64,000 bases of DNA from the NCBI GenBank assembly GCA_016719535.1, contig JADJYX010000043.1, forward strand, positions 186,001 through 250,000, given 5' to 3'. A program made the translations under genes and the position numbers. How positions within the stretch are numbered: position 1 is the stretch's first letter; each line of letters starts with the position of its first letter. Shown here in pieces: positions 53,376 to 62,900 of this stretch. Under the pieces are notes generated by a model. The model worked only from the letters and a program-made list of their open reading frames with translations, was not told the DNA's origin and did no database searches. The stretch comes from Rubrivivax sp. GTDB lineage: Bacteria > Pseudomonadota > Gammaproteobacteria > Burkholderiales > Burkholderiaceae_C.

Positions 53376-55124
53376 TCAGGCCGTGCAGGTGCGGTTCTTG
53401 CCGGTGCGCTTGGCCTCGTACAAGGCCTCGTCGGCACGTTCCAGCGCCGACTCCAGGGTCTCGCCCGGGCGCCATTCGGTGACGCCGGCCGAGAAGGTGA
53501 CGAAGACCTCGGCCTGTTCGTGCATGAAGAGCGCGGCACTGAGCGCGCGCTGCAGCCGCGTCAGCGCCTGCTGCGCCTCGGGCAAGGCGGTGCCGGGCAG
53601 CAGCACGACGAATTCCTCGCCGCCGAAGCGCGCCAGGTGGTCGACGGGGCGCAGGCGTTCGCGCACCGCGGCGGCCAGGGTCTTCAGCGCCACGTCGCCG
53701 GCGGCGTGGCCCAGGCTGTCGTTGAGCTTCTTGAAGTTGTCGATGTCGATCAGGCCCACCGCCAGCGGGGCATCGGCGCCCTCGCGTTCGCGCCGCGCGG
53801 CCTCGGCGGCGAAGGCCTGCATCAGCCCGCGCCGGTTGGCCACCTGGGTCAGCGCATCGGTGCCGACCTCGTCGGAGAGTTTGCGCAACTCGTCCTCGAG
53901 CGCGCGCACCTGGTCCTCCAGCGCCCGGGCGCGCGCATGGTCGCTGGCCATGCGCTGCTGCGCCTGGCCGACCAGGTCCTGCACGGCACGGCTCTCGTCG
54001 ACGAGCTCGCGCACCACGCCGGCCAGGCCTTCGATCGACTCGGCGGCCTCGATCGCCTGCACGTGGCGGCCGACCTTGTCGTGGAAGCGCCCGGTCTGCT
54101 CGCCCAGCTCGCCGATTTCGCCCAGCAGCCGGTTGATGAGGACCTTGAGCGCATTGCGCGCCTGGTCGCGCTCGCCGCGCACGCGGGCATGACGGGCCCG
54201 CGTCTCCGCCAGGATGACGGTGGCGGCGCGCACGCTGCGCGCATTCAGCCCCTCGGCCAGCCGCGCCTGCAGCGTCTGGGCCTGCCCGCGCGCCCAGCTC
54301 TCGTCCTCGGCCAGTTCGCCCAGGCCCTGGCCCAGTTCGGTGCACAGCCGCCCGACCTGATCGACGAGGTGGTGCCGGTGCGCAAACAGGCGGCAGATCT
54401 CGGCGCAGGTGCGGTCCAGCTCATGCAGGCCGTCGGTCGTCGGGCCCTCGTCGGCCAGCCGATCGGCCAGCCGCGCCAGCCGATCGGCCAGCTCGCCGGC
54501 GCGCGCCTCGGCCAGCGGCAGCCCGGCATTGACCGTCAGTCGCAGGTGATCGATGGCCGCGGGCCAGTCGGCGTCGGCCGGCGGCGCCGCCGCCGCGGTC
54601 GCGGGCCCCGGCAGCGGTTCGGGGGCGGCCGCGGTGTCGCCCGCTTCCACCGGCGCCGGCGCATCGGACTCCCAGGCGCCGACCAATGCACCCAGGCGCT
54701 GCTGCAGCCGCTGCAGGTCACTGCGGCTGCCGTCGAGCACCCGCTGCAGGCTTTCCTTCTTGCGCGCAGCACTCCACTGGCGGCTGCCGCGTTCGAGCGC
54801 ACGCAGCAGCCGTTCGAGCAGGGCCGCCCAGGCCTGCGCCTGCGCGCCGGCCGCCTGCGCGCTGCGGTCCAGGGCCTGGCCGACCAGGTCCCAGCGGCCC
54901 TGCATGAAGGCGGTGACGAGCTGCTCGCGCCGCGCCGGCTCGTCGGGCAGCCGTGCCGCCAGGCGTTCGAGCGGCGCACGGGCCCGTTCGGGCAGCGCCG
55001 GCGCCGGCTGACCGGCCTCCTCGGCATAGGCGCGGGCGTAGTTTTCGGGCGTGGGCTCCTGCTGCGCCATCGCCAGCCGGCGCAGCGCGCCCTTGGCGAT
55101 CTGCGCCGGGCTGGCGACGCTCAT
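53376..55124 (-). CDS. Diguanylate cyclase (GGDEF) with long coiled-coil N-terminus
   Basis: A 582-residue protein ending in a GGDEF domain (about 415-582) that makes c-di-GMP from two GTP. The active-site motif is GGEEF in ARFGGEEFVVLLPG, and DALTQVANRRGLMQAF and VGLIDIDNFKKLNDSLGH are intact. About 400 residues precede it, mostly Ala/Arg/Glu-rich helices with coiled-coil character (for example around 330-410), without membrane segments. The inhibitory RxxD site is not evident five residues before GGEEF (RPVDHLARFGGEEF carries RPVD nine residues before). Start ATG 55124. Followed closely (19 bases) downstream of the REC-PAS-GGDEF-EAL gene, so likely cotranscribed. Confidence 0.88.
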   Translation of the reverse strand: MSVASPAQIAKGALRRLAMAQQEPTPENYARAYAEEAGQPAPALPERARAPLERLAARLPDEPARREQLVTAFMQGRWDLVGQALDRSAQAAGAQAQAWAALLERLLRALERGSRQWSAARKKESLQRVLDGSRSDLQRLQQRLGALVGAWESDAPAPVEAGDTAAAPEPLPGPATAAAAPPADADWPAAIDHLRLTVNAGLPLAEARAGELADRLARLADRLADEGPTTDGLHELDRTCAEICRLFAHRHHLVDQVGRLCTELGQGLGELAEDESWARGQAQTLQARLAEGLNARSVRAATVILAETRARHARVRGERDQARNALKVLINRLLGEIGELGEQTGRFHDKVGRHVQAIEAAESIEGLAGVVRELVDESRAVQDLVGQAQQRMASDHARARALEDQVRALEDELRKLSDEVGTDALTQVANRRGLMQAFAAEAARREREGADAPLAVGLIDIDNFKKLNDSLGHAAGDVALKTLAAAVRERLRPVDHLARFGGEEFVVLLPGTALPEAQQALTRLQRALSAALFMHEQAEVFVTFSAGVTEWRPGETLESALERADEALYEAKRTGKNRTCTA

Positions 55125-55143
55125 CGATGCGGGCCCTGCGGGT

Positions 55144-57402
55144 TCAGACGCGGCCGGCAACGGCACGCGGGCGGTCGGCGCCGGCCTCGAGTTCGCTCGC
55201 CTGCCCGATCCACGACGCACTGCGTGCATGCACCGACTGATCGAGCCAGAGCTCGAGCTCGGTGGCCGCCACCGGGCGGCTGAACAGGAAGCCCTGCATG
55301 ACGACCACGCCCAGGCGGTGCAGCACCTCCATCTGGCGCAGCGTCTCCACGCCCTCGGCGATGACACGCAGGCCCAGCGAGCGCGCCAGCGCGATGATGG
55401 CGGTGACCACCGCCGAGCTCTGCGGGCTGACGCCGAGGTCGCGCACGAAGCTGCGGTCGATCTTCAGCTCGGAGATCGGCAGCGTCGTCAGGTAGGACAG
55501 CGATGAATAGCCGGTGCCGAAGTCGTCGATCGCGATCTCGACGCCGATCTCGTTGAGACGGTGCAGCGCCGGGATCACGTTCTGCAGGTCCTTCATCAGG
55601 TTGTCCTCGGTGATCTCGAGCATGATCACGCGGTGCGGCACGCCCTGGGCGGTCACGACCTGGTGGATGTGGTCGACGAGGTCGCTGCGTTCGAACAAGC
55701 GGCTGGGCAGGTTGACCGCGATCGACTCGCTGAAGCCGAAGCTCTGCTGCCAGGCCTTGGCCTGGCGGGCCGCCTCGGACAGCGCCCATTCCGACAGCGG
55801 CACGATGAGGCCGGTCTCCTCGGCGAGCGGGATGAAGTCGCCCGGCGGCACCAGCCTGCCGCCGCGTTGCCAGCGCATCAGCGCCTCCACGCCGATCATG
55901 CGCGCGCTGCGCACGTCGATCTTGGGCTGGTAGTGCAGCACCAGCTCCTTGCGCTCGATCGCCTTGTGCAGCGCGGTCTCGAGCTCGAGCTTCTCGCGCC
56001 CGCGGCCGGCCAGCTGCGGGCCGTACAACGCCGAAGCGTTGCGCCCCGTGGCCTTCACCGAATACATGGCGACGTCGGAATTGCGCATCAGGTCGGCGAC
56101 GCTGTTGCCGTCGCGCGGGTACAGCGCCACGCCGACGCTGGCGGTGACGAAGCATTCCTGGCCGGCCACCACGATGGGCTCGCGCATCACCTCCAGCATG
56201 CGCTGCGCCACACGCTCGGCGTCGCGCTCGTCGGCCACCTCGGGCAGCAGCGCCACGAATTCGTCGCCGCCCAGGCGGCCCACGGCCTCCAGCGAGCGGT
56301 GCGAGCGCACGCCCATGCCATGGCCTTCGTAGACGGCCTCCAGCACCTGGTCGGAGTGGCGCACGCAGCCGCGCAGCCGGCGCGCCACCTCCATCAGCAA
56401 CTCGTCGCCCGACTGGTGTCCGAGCGTGTCGTTGATGATCTTGAAGCGGTCGAGGTCGATCAGCAGCAGCGCGCACTGATGGCCCAGGCGGCGCGCCATC
56501 TCCAGCGCGCGCTCGGCCCGCCACAACAGCTGGCGGCGATTGGGCAGCCCGGTGAGGGCGTCGAAGTTGGCCAGGTGGCGGATCTTGTCCTCGGCCACGC
56601 GACGGTCGGTGACGTCCTGCACCACGCCGGTATAGCCGACCATCTGGCCCTGCTCGTTGAACTCGGGCTCGGCCTCGACGTGCACGACATGGTCGCCGCT
56701 GTACCAGTTGGGCGTCACCGGCATGTCGGTGGTCAGCACCGAGCCATGCTCGAGCGTGCTGCGCAGCATGCGCACCAGCACGCGGCGGTCCTCGGACGGC
56801 ACCATGCGCAGCACACCGCGCAGCGTCAGTACCTCGCCCGCGCCGAGGCCGAAGACGCGCAGCGCCTCCGGCGACAGCATCAGCCCGCCCTTGACCCGCC
56901 AGTCGAAGCTGCCCATGCGCGCCAGATCCTGCGCGCGCGCCAGCTTGGACTTGCTGCGTTCGAGTTCCTGCCGCGTGCGCGAGGCCCGCAGCAGGTAGCG
57001 CAGGCGGCCGTCGAGCAGGCTCCACTGCTGCGTCCACTGCTGCGTCTTGACGAAGAAGTCGGTGGCCCCGGCCTCGTAGGCGCGCGTGATCGAGGCCTCG
57101 TCGTTGAGGCCGGTGAGCATCAGCACCGGGACGTTCTCGCCGCCGGGCATGGCGCGCAGCGCGCGGCAGGTACCGAAGCCGTCCAGCTCGGGCATCATGG
57201 CGTCGAGCACGATGATGTCGGGCAGCCCTTCGGCCAGGGCATCCAGCGCCGCCTGGCCGCTGTCGACCTCGCGCACGACGAAGCCGCGGTCGCGCAGCGC
57301 GGCGCCGGCGACCAGCAGCGTCACCTGGTCGTCGTCGGCCAGCAGCACGCGCGGGTGGTCGCGTGCGTGATCGTCGGCATAGGACGTGGCTACCGGGGTC
57401 AT
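55144..57402 (-). CDS. REC-PAS-GGDEF-EAL c-di-GMP signalling protein
   Basis: A 752-residue soluble protein. A receiver domain (about 20-140; acceptor Asp in IIVLDAMMPELDGFG) is followed by a coiled coil, a PAS domain (about 170-290), GGDEF (about 300-480; motif GGDEF in GRLGGDEFVALLPE) and EAL (about 490-740; EAL in GVEALMRW). ITEDNLM, IAIDDFGTGYSSLSYL and the Lys of LKIDRSFV are present. Both catalytic halves look intact, so it could make or break c-di-GMP depending on receiver phosphorylation. The HPt gene just upstream (13 bases) is the obvious phosphodonor. ATG 57402 chosen; the frame continues upstream without homology. Confidence 0.91.
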   Translation of the reverse strand: MTPVATSYADDHARDHPRVLLADDDQVTLLVAGAALRDRGFVVREVDSGQAALDALAEGLPDIIVLDAMMPELDGFGTCRALRAMPGGENVPVLMLTGLNDEASITRAYEAGATDFFVKTQQWTQQWSLLDGRLRYLLRASRTRQELERSKSKLARAQDLARMGSFDWRVKGGLMLSPEALRVFGLGAGEVLTLRGVLRMVPSEDRRVLVRMLRSTLEHGSVLTTDMPVTPNWYSGDHVVHVEAEPEFNEQGQMVGYTGVVQDVTDRRVAEDKIRHLANFDALTGLPNRRQLLWRAERALEMARRLGHQCALLLIDLDRFKIINDTLGHQSGDELLMEVARRLRGCVRHSDQVLEAVYEGHGMGVRSHRSLEAVGRLGGDEFVALLPEVADERDAERVAQRMLEVMREPIVVAGQECFVTASVGVALYPRDGNSVADLMRNSDVAMYSVKATGRNASALYGPQLAGRGREKLELETALHKAIERKELVLHYQPKIDVRSARMIGVEALMRWQRGGRLVPPGDFIPLAEETGLIVPLSEWALSEAARQAKAWQQSFGFSESIAVNLPSRLFERSDLVDHIHQVVTAQGVPHRVIMLEITEDNLMKDLQNVIPALHRLNEIGVEIAIDDFGTGYSSLSYLTTLPISELKIDRSFVRDLGVSPQSSAVVTAIIALARSLGLRVIAEGVETLRQMEVLHRLGVVVMQGFLFSRPVAATELELWLDQSVHARSASWIGQASELEAGADRPRAVAGRV

Positions 57403-57415
57403 CGACAGTCGATCG

Positions 57416-57844
57416 TCACGCCGCGAGCATAGCCCTAACGGCAGCCAGGACACCCTGGCCTTCCAGCATCAGGGCTTCCAGTTCCGCGGCATCGGGCATG
57501 GTCTCGACCGCGCGCACGAGCTGCTCGATGTCGGCGCAGCGCTGCGAGAACGCCATCGCCCCGACCGCCGCCGACGACGACTTCAGCGTGTGCGCGGCGC
57601 GCAGCAGGCGGTCGAGGTCGGCGCTGTCGCCGGCGCTGCCGATATCGACCAGGTGGCGCGCCAGCGAGCTTTCGTAGGCTCGCAGCACCCGCTGCAGCAC
57701 GCCCTGCCGGCCGCCGGGGTCGAGGTCGCGCAGCCGCTCGATGGCCTGCGGATCGATCACCGGTTCGGCCGCATCGCCAACCGGCAGGACGCCCTGTGGC
57801 AGCTGCCCGACCGCGACCGATTCCGACGACTTGTCCATGTGCAT
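57416..57844 (-). CDS. Stand-alone HPt phosphotransfer protein
   Basis: A 142-residue four-helix histidine phosphotransfer protein. The phospho-accepting histidine is H85 in LLRAAHTLKSSSAAVGA, with the conserved Lys two to three residues later. It takes phosphate from a hybrid kinase receiver and gives it to another receiver. The direct neighbour is the REC-PAS-GGDEF-EAL gene on the same strand, suggesting that pair as the output. A source kinase could be one of the kinases in this window. Start ATG 57844 or 57838 (two codons later); both are plausible. Confidence 0.9.
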   Translation of the reverse strand: MHMDKSSESVAVGQLPQGVLPVGDAAEPVIDPQAIERLRDLDPGGRQGVLQRVLRAYESSLARHLVDIGSAGDSADLDRLLRAAHTLKSSSAAVGAMAFSQRCADIEQLVRAVETMPDAAELEALMLEGQGVLAAVRAMLAA

Positions 57845-58035
57845 CACCACACCTGCGCTCGCGCTGCCCCCGTTGGCGTACCGGCGGAGGATGCCGGCCG
57901 GCCGCCGCCGCCGTCAAGACGGCGACGCCACGGTCGCCGGGATGCAGAACGGCCGTGGTCGGTTGTTTATCGGGTGCTCTGGCGCCTTCTTGAGCGCGCA
58001 GCGCCGGGATCACCCAGGCGTCACCGGTTCGTACA

Positions 58036-59286
58036 ATGCGCGGCATGTGTGACTCCACGGCCGGACGGCGTGTCGAACGCCGGCGCAGGCTGGCCGCGGC
58101 GGCGGCCGGGTTGCTGACCGGCGCTGCCGCGGTGGCCGCCGAGGCCCCGGCCGCAGCAGCCGCAGCGGGCAGCGGGCCCTGGATCTTCGCCAGCGTGGCC
58201 TTCCTGGTGGTGGCTGCCGCCAGTTTTGCAGCCGGCCTGTGGCGCGCCGGCGCGCGCCGCGATGCGCCGCCGGTCGACGCCGGCTCGACCTTGCCGGTGG
58301 CCGCACCCGCCCTGGCCACCCCGCCGGTCCTGCGCCGCCTGGCCAGCAGCCTGACGGCCGACGCCAGGCCGCTGTACCTGCTGGAATTCGATCGCGCCCG
58401 CGGCGAGCGGATGCTGGCGCACGCCAATGCCGCCGGCCTGCAGCAACTGGGCGTCGGCGCCGATGCCATCGGCCGCGCCTGGTCCGGCGTCGAGGCGGCG
58501 GCACCGGCCGCGTTGCGCACCGCGCTGGCCGAGCCCGGCACGCCCGGCGGCTGGTGGCTGCTGCGCGACGAGGCCGGCGCGCTGTGCCTGGCGCTGGGCC
58601 CCGAAAGCAGCAGCGCCGAGGCCGAGACGGCCTCGCTGGTCTATACCGTGTCGCATGACCTGCGTGCGCCGATCCGCGTCGTCGAGGGCTTCACGCGCAT
58701 CGTCAAGGAAGACTACGGCCGCCAGCTCGACCGCGTCGGCAACGACCACCTCGACCGCGTGCTGGCCGCCGGCGCGCGCATGAACCAGATGATCGACGCC
58801 GTGCTGACGATGGCACGGCTGGCCTCGCAGCCGCTGGTGCGGCAGCCGGTGGACCTGTCTCAGCTGGCTGGCTTCATCGTCGACGACCTGGCGCGCGCCA
58901 CCCCCGAGCGCGGCGTCGAGGTGGTCATCGAGCCCGGGCTGCGCGTGCGCGGCGACCCCACGCTGCTGCGGCTGGTGCTCGAGAACCTGCTCGGCAATGC
59001 CTGGAAATACAGCGGCCGGAATGCGCGCGCGCGCATCGAATTCGGCGCCGCCGTCGCCGACGGCCGGCGTGTGTTTGCCGTGCGCGACAACGGTGCCGGC
59101 TTCGACATGCGGGTGGCCGACCGCCTGTTCGGCCTCTTCCAGCGCCTGCACAGCGCCAAGGATTTTCCGGGCACCGGCGTCGGCCTGGCCTCGGTGCGCC
59201 GCATCGTGCAGCGCCATGGCGGCGAGGTGTGGGCGGAATCGGAACCCGGCCGCGGCGCGGCCTTCTACTTCACGCTGGCGGAATAG
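58036..59286 (+). CDS. Sensor histidine kinase, phytochrome-type transmitter
   Basis: A 416-residue kinase. The N-terminal hydrophobic stretch (about 18-38) and one membrane helix (about 48-70) are followed by a divergent PAS-like region (100-195), then HisKA with H207 in YTVSHDLRAPIRVVEGF, the N-box ENLLGNAWKYS, and G-boxes DNGAGFDM and GTGVGLASVRRIVQRHGG. The WAESEPGRGAAFYFTL ending is typical of the bacteriophytochrome-like subgroup. No receiver is attached. ATG 58036 or 58045. It ends one base before the stop of the convergent ANTAR regulator gene. Confidence 0.88.
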   Translation: MRGMCDSTAGRRVERRRRLAAAAAGLLTGAAAVAAEAPAAAAAAGSGPWIFASVAFLVVAAASFAAGLWRAGARRDAPPVDAGSTLPVAAPALATPPVLRRLASSLTADARPLYLLEFDRARGERMLAHANAAGLQQLGVGADAIGRAWSGVEAAAPAALRTALAEPGTPGGWWLLRDEAGALCLALGPESSSAEAETASLVYTVSHDLRAPIRVVEGFTRIVKEDYGRQLDRVGNDHLDRVLAAGARMNQMIDAVLTMARLASQPLVRQPVDLSQLAGFIVDDLARATPERGVEVVIEPGLRVRGDPTLLRLVLENLLGNAWKYSGRNARARIEFGAAVADGRRVFAVRDNGAGFDMRVADRLFGLFQRLHSAKDFPGTGVGLASVRRIVQRHGGEVWAESEPGRGAAFYFTLAE

Positions 59287-59287
59287 G

Positions 59288-59926
59288 TCAGCCGTCGGCG
59301 CCGCGCGCCAGCTCCTCGACCGCCTGCAGCAGCCGTTCGGCCTGCTGCTCGACCGACAGGCCCTGCTCCTGAGCCAGGCGCTGGATGCGCTGCCAGGCAC
59401 GCTCGCGCGGCAGTGAATAGCGGTGCATCACCACGCCCACGGCCATGGCGACGAGGTCGCGCGGCATCGCAGCCGGTGCCACCGGGGCCGGCTGCGGTGC
59501 CGCTGCTGCGGGCGTCGGCAGCGGGCCGGCGCGCAGCTTGGCCAGGGCGGCATCGACCGTGGGCACGATCTTGCCCACGTCCAGCGGCTTGACGAGGTAG
59601 GCCACCGCACCCAGCGACGCCACCTTGGCCGCCGTCGCCTCGTCGGAGAAGGCCGACAGGAACATGAAGGGAATGCGGCAGACATCGCGCAGGTATTCGG
59701 CGACGTCGAAACCGGTCTTGCCTTCCATGCGGATGTCCAGCAGCGCCAGCTCGGGCCGGTGCTCGCGCGCCAGCAGGATGGCGTCGTCGCCGTTGTCGGC
59801 GTCGATCACCTCGTAGCCGGCCTGCACCAGACCGTGCACCACGGTGGCCAGCACCAGGCGGTCATCGTCGAGCACCAGGATGCGACCCTTGCTGCCGGGC
59901 GATGGCGCCGGCGAGCCGGCCTTCAT
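59288..59926 (-). CDS. ANTAR-domain response regulator (RNA-binding antiterminator)
   Basis: A 212-residue regulator: receiver domain (about 14-130) with D64 in LALLDIRMEGKTGFDV, a Pro/Ala linker, and a C-terminal three-helix ANTAR domain (about 152-205, AVGVVMHRYSLPRERAWQRIQRLA). ANTAR proteins bind paired hairpins in nascent RNA and prevent termination when phosphorylated. The ATG at 59926 is 25 bases after the stop of the HisKA_2 kinase gene, which is the natural partner type for such regulators. Its RNA targets are not known. Confidence 0.92.
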   Translation of the reverse strand: MKAGSPAPSPGSKGRILVLDDDRLVLATVVHGLVQAGYEVIDADNGDDAILLAREHRPELALLDIRMEGKTGFDVAEYLRDVCRIPFMFLSAFSDEATAAKVASLGAVAYLVKPLDVGKIVPTVDAALAKLRAGPLPTPAAAAPQPAPVAPAAMPRDLVAMAVGVVMHRYSLPRERAWQRIQRLAQEQGLSVEQQAERLLQAVEELARGADG

Positions 59927-59951
59927 GGGGTGGCACCTTGCTGCATGGCCT

Positions 59952-62900
59952 TCATTGTGCGGCAAGCGGCGCCGGCGGCAGCGGGCCCGGGTCGCGCTGC
60001 ACGCTGGGCGCGCGCAGGCGCACCAGGGCCACCACCTCGTCGCCCTGCTGTTCCAGCGTCAGCGTGGCGCTGCGCCGCGGCAGCAGCGCGCGCGCCAGGC
60101 CCAGGCCCGACAGGCTGCCCGGGAAGCGCGCGAGGTCGAAGCCCGGCGGCAGCCGGCCGCGGTTGGCGATGGCCACCCGCACGCCATCGCCGTCGACGCC
60201 GGCCTCGCAGCGCAGGCTGTCGCCGCTGCCATGCTTGACGGCGTTGGTGAGCAGTTCGTTGAGCGTGAGCGCGATCGGAATCGACTCGGCCTCGGGCATC
60301 AGCCAGTGCGCGGCCTCGTCGGAGGTCACGACCTGGATGCTGCGCCCGAAGGTGCGCTGCACCGAGCCGGCGATGGCCTGCAGCACATGCGCCACGCGCA
60401 GCGGCCCGCCCGAGCCGACCTGCAGCCCGTAGACCTGCGCGATCGCCTGCACCTGGCTGACGGCCTCGGTCAGCATGGGCCCGACGCCGGGGTGGCGCTC
60501 GGCATGCTGCTGCAGCAGCCCGGCCACGCCCTGCAGGTTGTTCTTGATGCGGTGGTGCACCTCGCGCACCAGCACCTCGCGCTGGGCGATGGCGGCCTGC
60601 AGCCGCGCCTGCTCGGCGGCGCGCTGCTCGGTGACGTCGCTGGCCACCAGCAGCAGCTGCGGCGCCGCCTCGGCACCGGGGTCGACGGCCACCACGCGCA
60701 CGTCCCACACGCGCGCGCCGCCGGGGTCGCCGTCGTCGCGCCATTCATGGTGCTGCGCCGCGGCCTCACCGCTGCTGCGCGTGAGCCACTCGGTCAGCGC
60801 GGTGGCCTTGCCGGGGCCCAGGCACTCGTCGGGCGTGCGGCCGGTGATGCGATCGAGCGGCTGGCCGAAGAAGGTGCCGGCCATCTGGTTGAGCTGCAGC
60901 ACGCGCAGCGAGCGCGCGTCGAAGAGCGCGATGGCCAGCGGCGCGGTCTCGATCATGCGCTGCAGCGAGGCCTGCGCCTGCGCGATGCTGACCTCGGCGC
61001 GGCGCCGGCGCTCGATGTCGAGCAGCGCGAAGGTCAGCTGCCGGCCGGCGCTGCCGCCGCGGCTGGTGACGACGGCATTGCCGACGACCCAGAATTCCCG
61101 CCCGTCGCGCGCCTTCAGGCGGCATTCGAAGGTCTCGGCCTGGCCATCGGCCAGGCGCTGCAGGTAGTCGACGCGGCGCAGCGGGTGGTCGGGCTCGGGC
61201 GTGGCGACGATGTGGATGGCCTCGCCGACGAAGTCGGCCAGCTCGCCGCCGAACATGCGCCGCGCCGAACGGTTCATCCACTCGATGCCGCCGTCGCCCA
61301 CGGTGACGATGCCCACCAGCACCGAGTCGAGCAGCGCGCGCGTGCGCTCGGCCTGCCCGGCCAGCGATTCGCGCGCGCGGTAGCGCTCGTCGACGTCGAC
61401 GTAGGAGCAGATGACGCCGGCCTCGGGGTCGCCGGCGTCGACCGGGCGCGCGGCCACCTGCACCCACAGCAGGCTGCCGTCGCGGCGGCGCAGCCGTCGC
61501 TCGGCGCTGAAGCGGCCCTGCTGGCGCAGCGCGCGCGCGAGCTCGGTCTCGAATTCGACGCATTCGCGCGCATCGGCGTGCAGCTCCGAGCCGTCGAGCG
61601 CCGTCAGTTCAGGCGCTGCATAGCCGGTCAGCGTGGCCATGGCCTGGTTGGCGCGCTCGATGCGGCGCCCGCGCATGTAGACGATGCCCACGTCCGACAG
61701 GCTGAACATCAGCTCGCGCTCGCGCCCCACGCGTTCCAGGTCGGCCTGCTGCGACTTCAGGCGCGAGATGTCGGTCAGCACCGCCACCGCCTCGGGCACG
61801 CCCTGCGAATCCTCGGCGCGGCGCAGCGAGAGCGTGAACCACACCGGCCCCGCCAGGTCCTCGCGGCCGGGCAACTCGGCCTCGAAGGGCTGGCCCACCG
61901 CCAGCGCCAGCGAAGCCCGCTGCACCACCGGCGCGGCGTCGGGCAGGTCGGCGAACAGGCCTTCGAAGCTGGCGCCGGCGGCAGCGCCGGGGGGCAGGCC
62001 GAGCATGCGCTCGAAGCGCCGGTTGCAGCGCACCAGCATGCTGCCGCGCAGGTAGGCGATGCCCGCGGTGGAGCCATCGAGGATGGTCGACAGCTCGCGC
62101 AGCAGCTGCTCGTTGCGGCGCTGCGCCTGCTCCTGCTCGGTGACGTCGAGCGTCACCACCGAAGTCGTCGGCCGGTCGCTGCCGAGCACGCCGGGTTCGA
62201 CGCGCGTCAGCAGCCAGCGCTGGCCGAGTTCGGGGTGGCGCACCGCAAAGCGCACCTCGACGCGCTCGCCGCGGCGCAGCGCGCGCTGCAGGCGCTCGTA
62301 TTCGGGCAGCGAGGTGGGCTCCACCAGCTCGCGGCCGATGCCCAGCAGCCCGCTGCCGGCGGCGGCCGGTGCAGACCCGCCGCCGCCACCGCCGCCCCGG
62401 CGCAGCGGCGCCAGCCAGCCGCGCGCCGGGTCGTAGGTGGCCACGCCGACGCTGGCGGTGTGCATCAGCGCACCCATCTCCAGCTGCGCAAGGTCGCGCT
62501 CCTCCTCGGCGCTGCGGTCCTCCACCACCGCCATGTAGCGCCGTTCGCCGCTGCGGGTGGCAAAGCTCGACAGGCGGGCACCCAGGCGGCGCAGCCGGCC
62601 GTCGCCCAGGCGCACCGAGGCCTGGCGCTCGATCGGCGCCGCCCCCGGCACCAGTTCGGGCAGCGGCGTGCCGTCGCGCCAGGCCAGCAGGTCCTGCAGG
62701 TCACGATCGGCCTCCGACAGCAGCACCGGCACGCGCTCGACCAGCAGCTCGAAAGCGGGGTTGGAGCGCACGATCAGCCCGCCATGGTCGAACACCAGCA
62801 TGCCCACCGGGCTGAGGTCGAACCACTGCGCCAGCTCGTTGAGCGAGCGCTCGGCCTGCGCACGCGCCACATGCTCGGCGGTCGAGTCCTGCAGCAGTTC

